From Thauera sp. (lineage in GTDB: Bacteria > Pseudomonadota > Gammaproteobacteria > Burkholderiales > Rhodocyclaceae), in the NCBI GenBank assembly GCA_003446655.1, contig DMCZ01000076.1:83034-96332 (forward strand): 13,299 nucleotides of DNA, read 5' to 3'. The position numbers were made by a program, and so were the translations under genes. This document shows positions 12,722 to 13,299 of this stretch, piece by piece. How positions within the stretch are numbered: position 1 is the stretch's first letter; the number at the start of each line of letters is the position of its first letter. The notes beneath the pieces were generated by a model. It was given only the letters and a program-made list of their open reading frames with translations, did not search any database and was not told the DNA's origin.

Positions 12722-13299
12722 ATGAGCGCGGCCGCCGCCTCGCGCCCGATCGGCGTGTTCGACTCCGGCGTCGGCGGGCTCACCGTGGTGCGCGCGCTGA
12801 TGGAGCGCCTGCCGCTCGAGGACATCGTCTATTTCGGCGACACCGCGCGCGTGCCCTACGGCGTGAAGTCGGTCGCCACCATCGAGCACTTCACCGCGCA
12901 GATCACCGAGTTCCTGCTCAAGCGCGACGTCAAGTTGCTGATCATCGCCTGCAACACCATGGCCGCGGTCGCGGCCGAGGTGGTGCACCGGCTCGCCGCC
13001 GGCATCCCGGTGCTCGACGTCATCGAGGCGGGCGCGCGCGCGGCGGTGGCGGCCTCGCCCGGGCGGCGGATCGGCGTGATCGGCACGCCGACCACGATCA
13101 ACAGCAACGCCTACGCCCGCCGCATGCACGAGCTCGACCCGACGGTGCGGGTGTATTCCCAGGCTTGCCCGCTGTTCGTGCCGCTGGTCGAGGAAGGCTG
13201 GCTGGAGCATGAGGTCACCCGCCTCACCGCGCAGGAGTACCTGCGGCCGGTGCTCGCCGAGGAGGTCGACAGCCTGGTGCTCGGCTGCACCCACTATCC
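12722..13299 (+). CDS. murI: Glutamate racemase, N-terminal part (truncated by window edge)
   Basis: MurI makes D-glutamate for peptidoglycan precursors without cofactors, using two cysteines. The visible 192 codons from ATG 12722 contain IGVFDSGVGGLTV with Asp14, YFGDTARVPYG, the first catalytic cysteine Cys77 in ACNTMAA, and the second, Cys189, in LGCTHY just before the window ends. The usual family length is around 270, so about 75 residues are missing at the C-terminus. GGAG lies seven bases upstream of the ATG. It follows tyrS by 31 bases on the same strand, suggesting one transcript, and the nearby M23 peptidase gives a small cell-wall theme. Confidence 0.95.
   Translation, partial: MSAAAASRPIGVFDSGVGGLTVVRALMERLPLEDIVYFGDTARVPYGVKSVATIEHFTAQITEFLLKRDVKLLIIACNTMAAVAAEVVHRLAAGIPVLDVIEAGARAAVAASPGRRIGVIGTPTTINSNAYARRMHELDPTVRVYSQACPLFVPLVEEGWLEHEVTRLTAQEYLRPVLAEEVDSLVLGCTHY

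Noticed and set aside
11847..12725. A 292-codon plus-strand frame overlapping tyrS
   Set aside because: It is out of frame with TyrRS and Arg/Ala/Gly-rich, a shadow of tyrS codons.
1..13299. Searched by eye for CRISPR arrays, tRNA or rRNA genes, insertion sequences, attachment sites and phage or defence genes
   Set aside because: No regularly spaced direct repeats, no cloverleaf or rRNA-like segment, and no transposase or integrase motif was seen. All gene space is accounted for by core genes.

Overview
The window is high-GC chromosomal DNA carrying housekeeping genes in an order typical of Betaproteobacteria. The gene set (divergent proS/rppH, rubrerythrin with an Fe-S oxidoreductase and DUF3501, a CNP1-like protein next to coq7, and rplM-rpsI-argC-erpA near tyrS) suggests the Rhodocyclales, such as the Azoarcus/Thauera group. 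That assignment is inferred from gene content and remembered gene order, not from a search. I saw no mobile element, tRNA, rRNA, CRISPR array or sign of recent transfer.

Layout. Positions 1-1905 (minus strand) hold prolyl-tRNA synthetase, followed by the first 46 codons of a secreted protein that runs off the left edge. rppH (2085-2669, plus) is divergent from proS. Positions 2789-6384 (plus) look like one operon: a rubredoxin-less rubrerythrin, a GlpC/HdrD-like Fe-S oxidoreductase, DUF3501, an exported CNP1-like protein and the diiron ubiquinone hydroxylase Coq7. The last four genes are joined by overlapping stop/start codons. A convergent OsmC-family gene (6443-6862, minus) closes this section.

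Positions 6863-7494 contain no protein gene that I accept. They hold an FNR-like palindrome, a sigma70-type promoter, and a structured stretch with two CTCCTCC motifs ending in a textbook intrinsic terminator at 7341-7370. I interpret 7250-7370 as a small RNA of about 120 nt. The rplM-rpsI promoter follows it.

Positions 7495-10000 (plus) carry rplM-rpsI with its own terminator, then argC and erpA, each with a plausible promoter. A bidirectional terminator separates erpA from a convergent M23 peptidase (10075-11400, minus). That peptidase is divergent from tyrS (11491-12690, plus), and tyrS is followed closely by the truncated start of murI.

Functionally, the window covers translation (ProRS, TyrRS, L13, S9), mRNA decay (RppH), arginine synthesis (ArgC), Fe-S delivery (ErpA), cell wall (M23 peptidase, MurI), ubiquinone synthesis (Coq7) and peroxide or redox defence (rubrerythrin module, OsmC protein). 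The most novel-looking element is the candidate small RNA at 7250-7370. Its predicted loop is exactly complementary to the ribosome-binding sites of rubrerythrin and DUF3501. The least understood protein set is the rubrerythrin/Fe-S/DUF3501 module.
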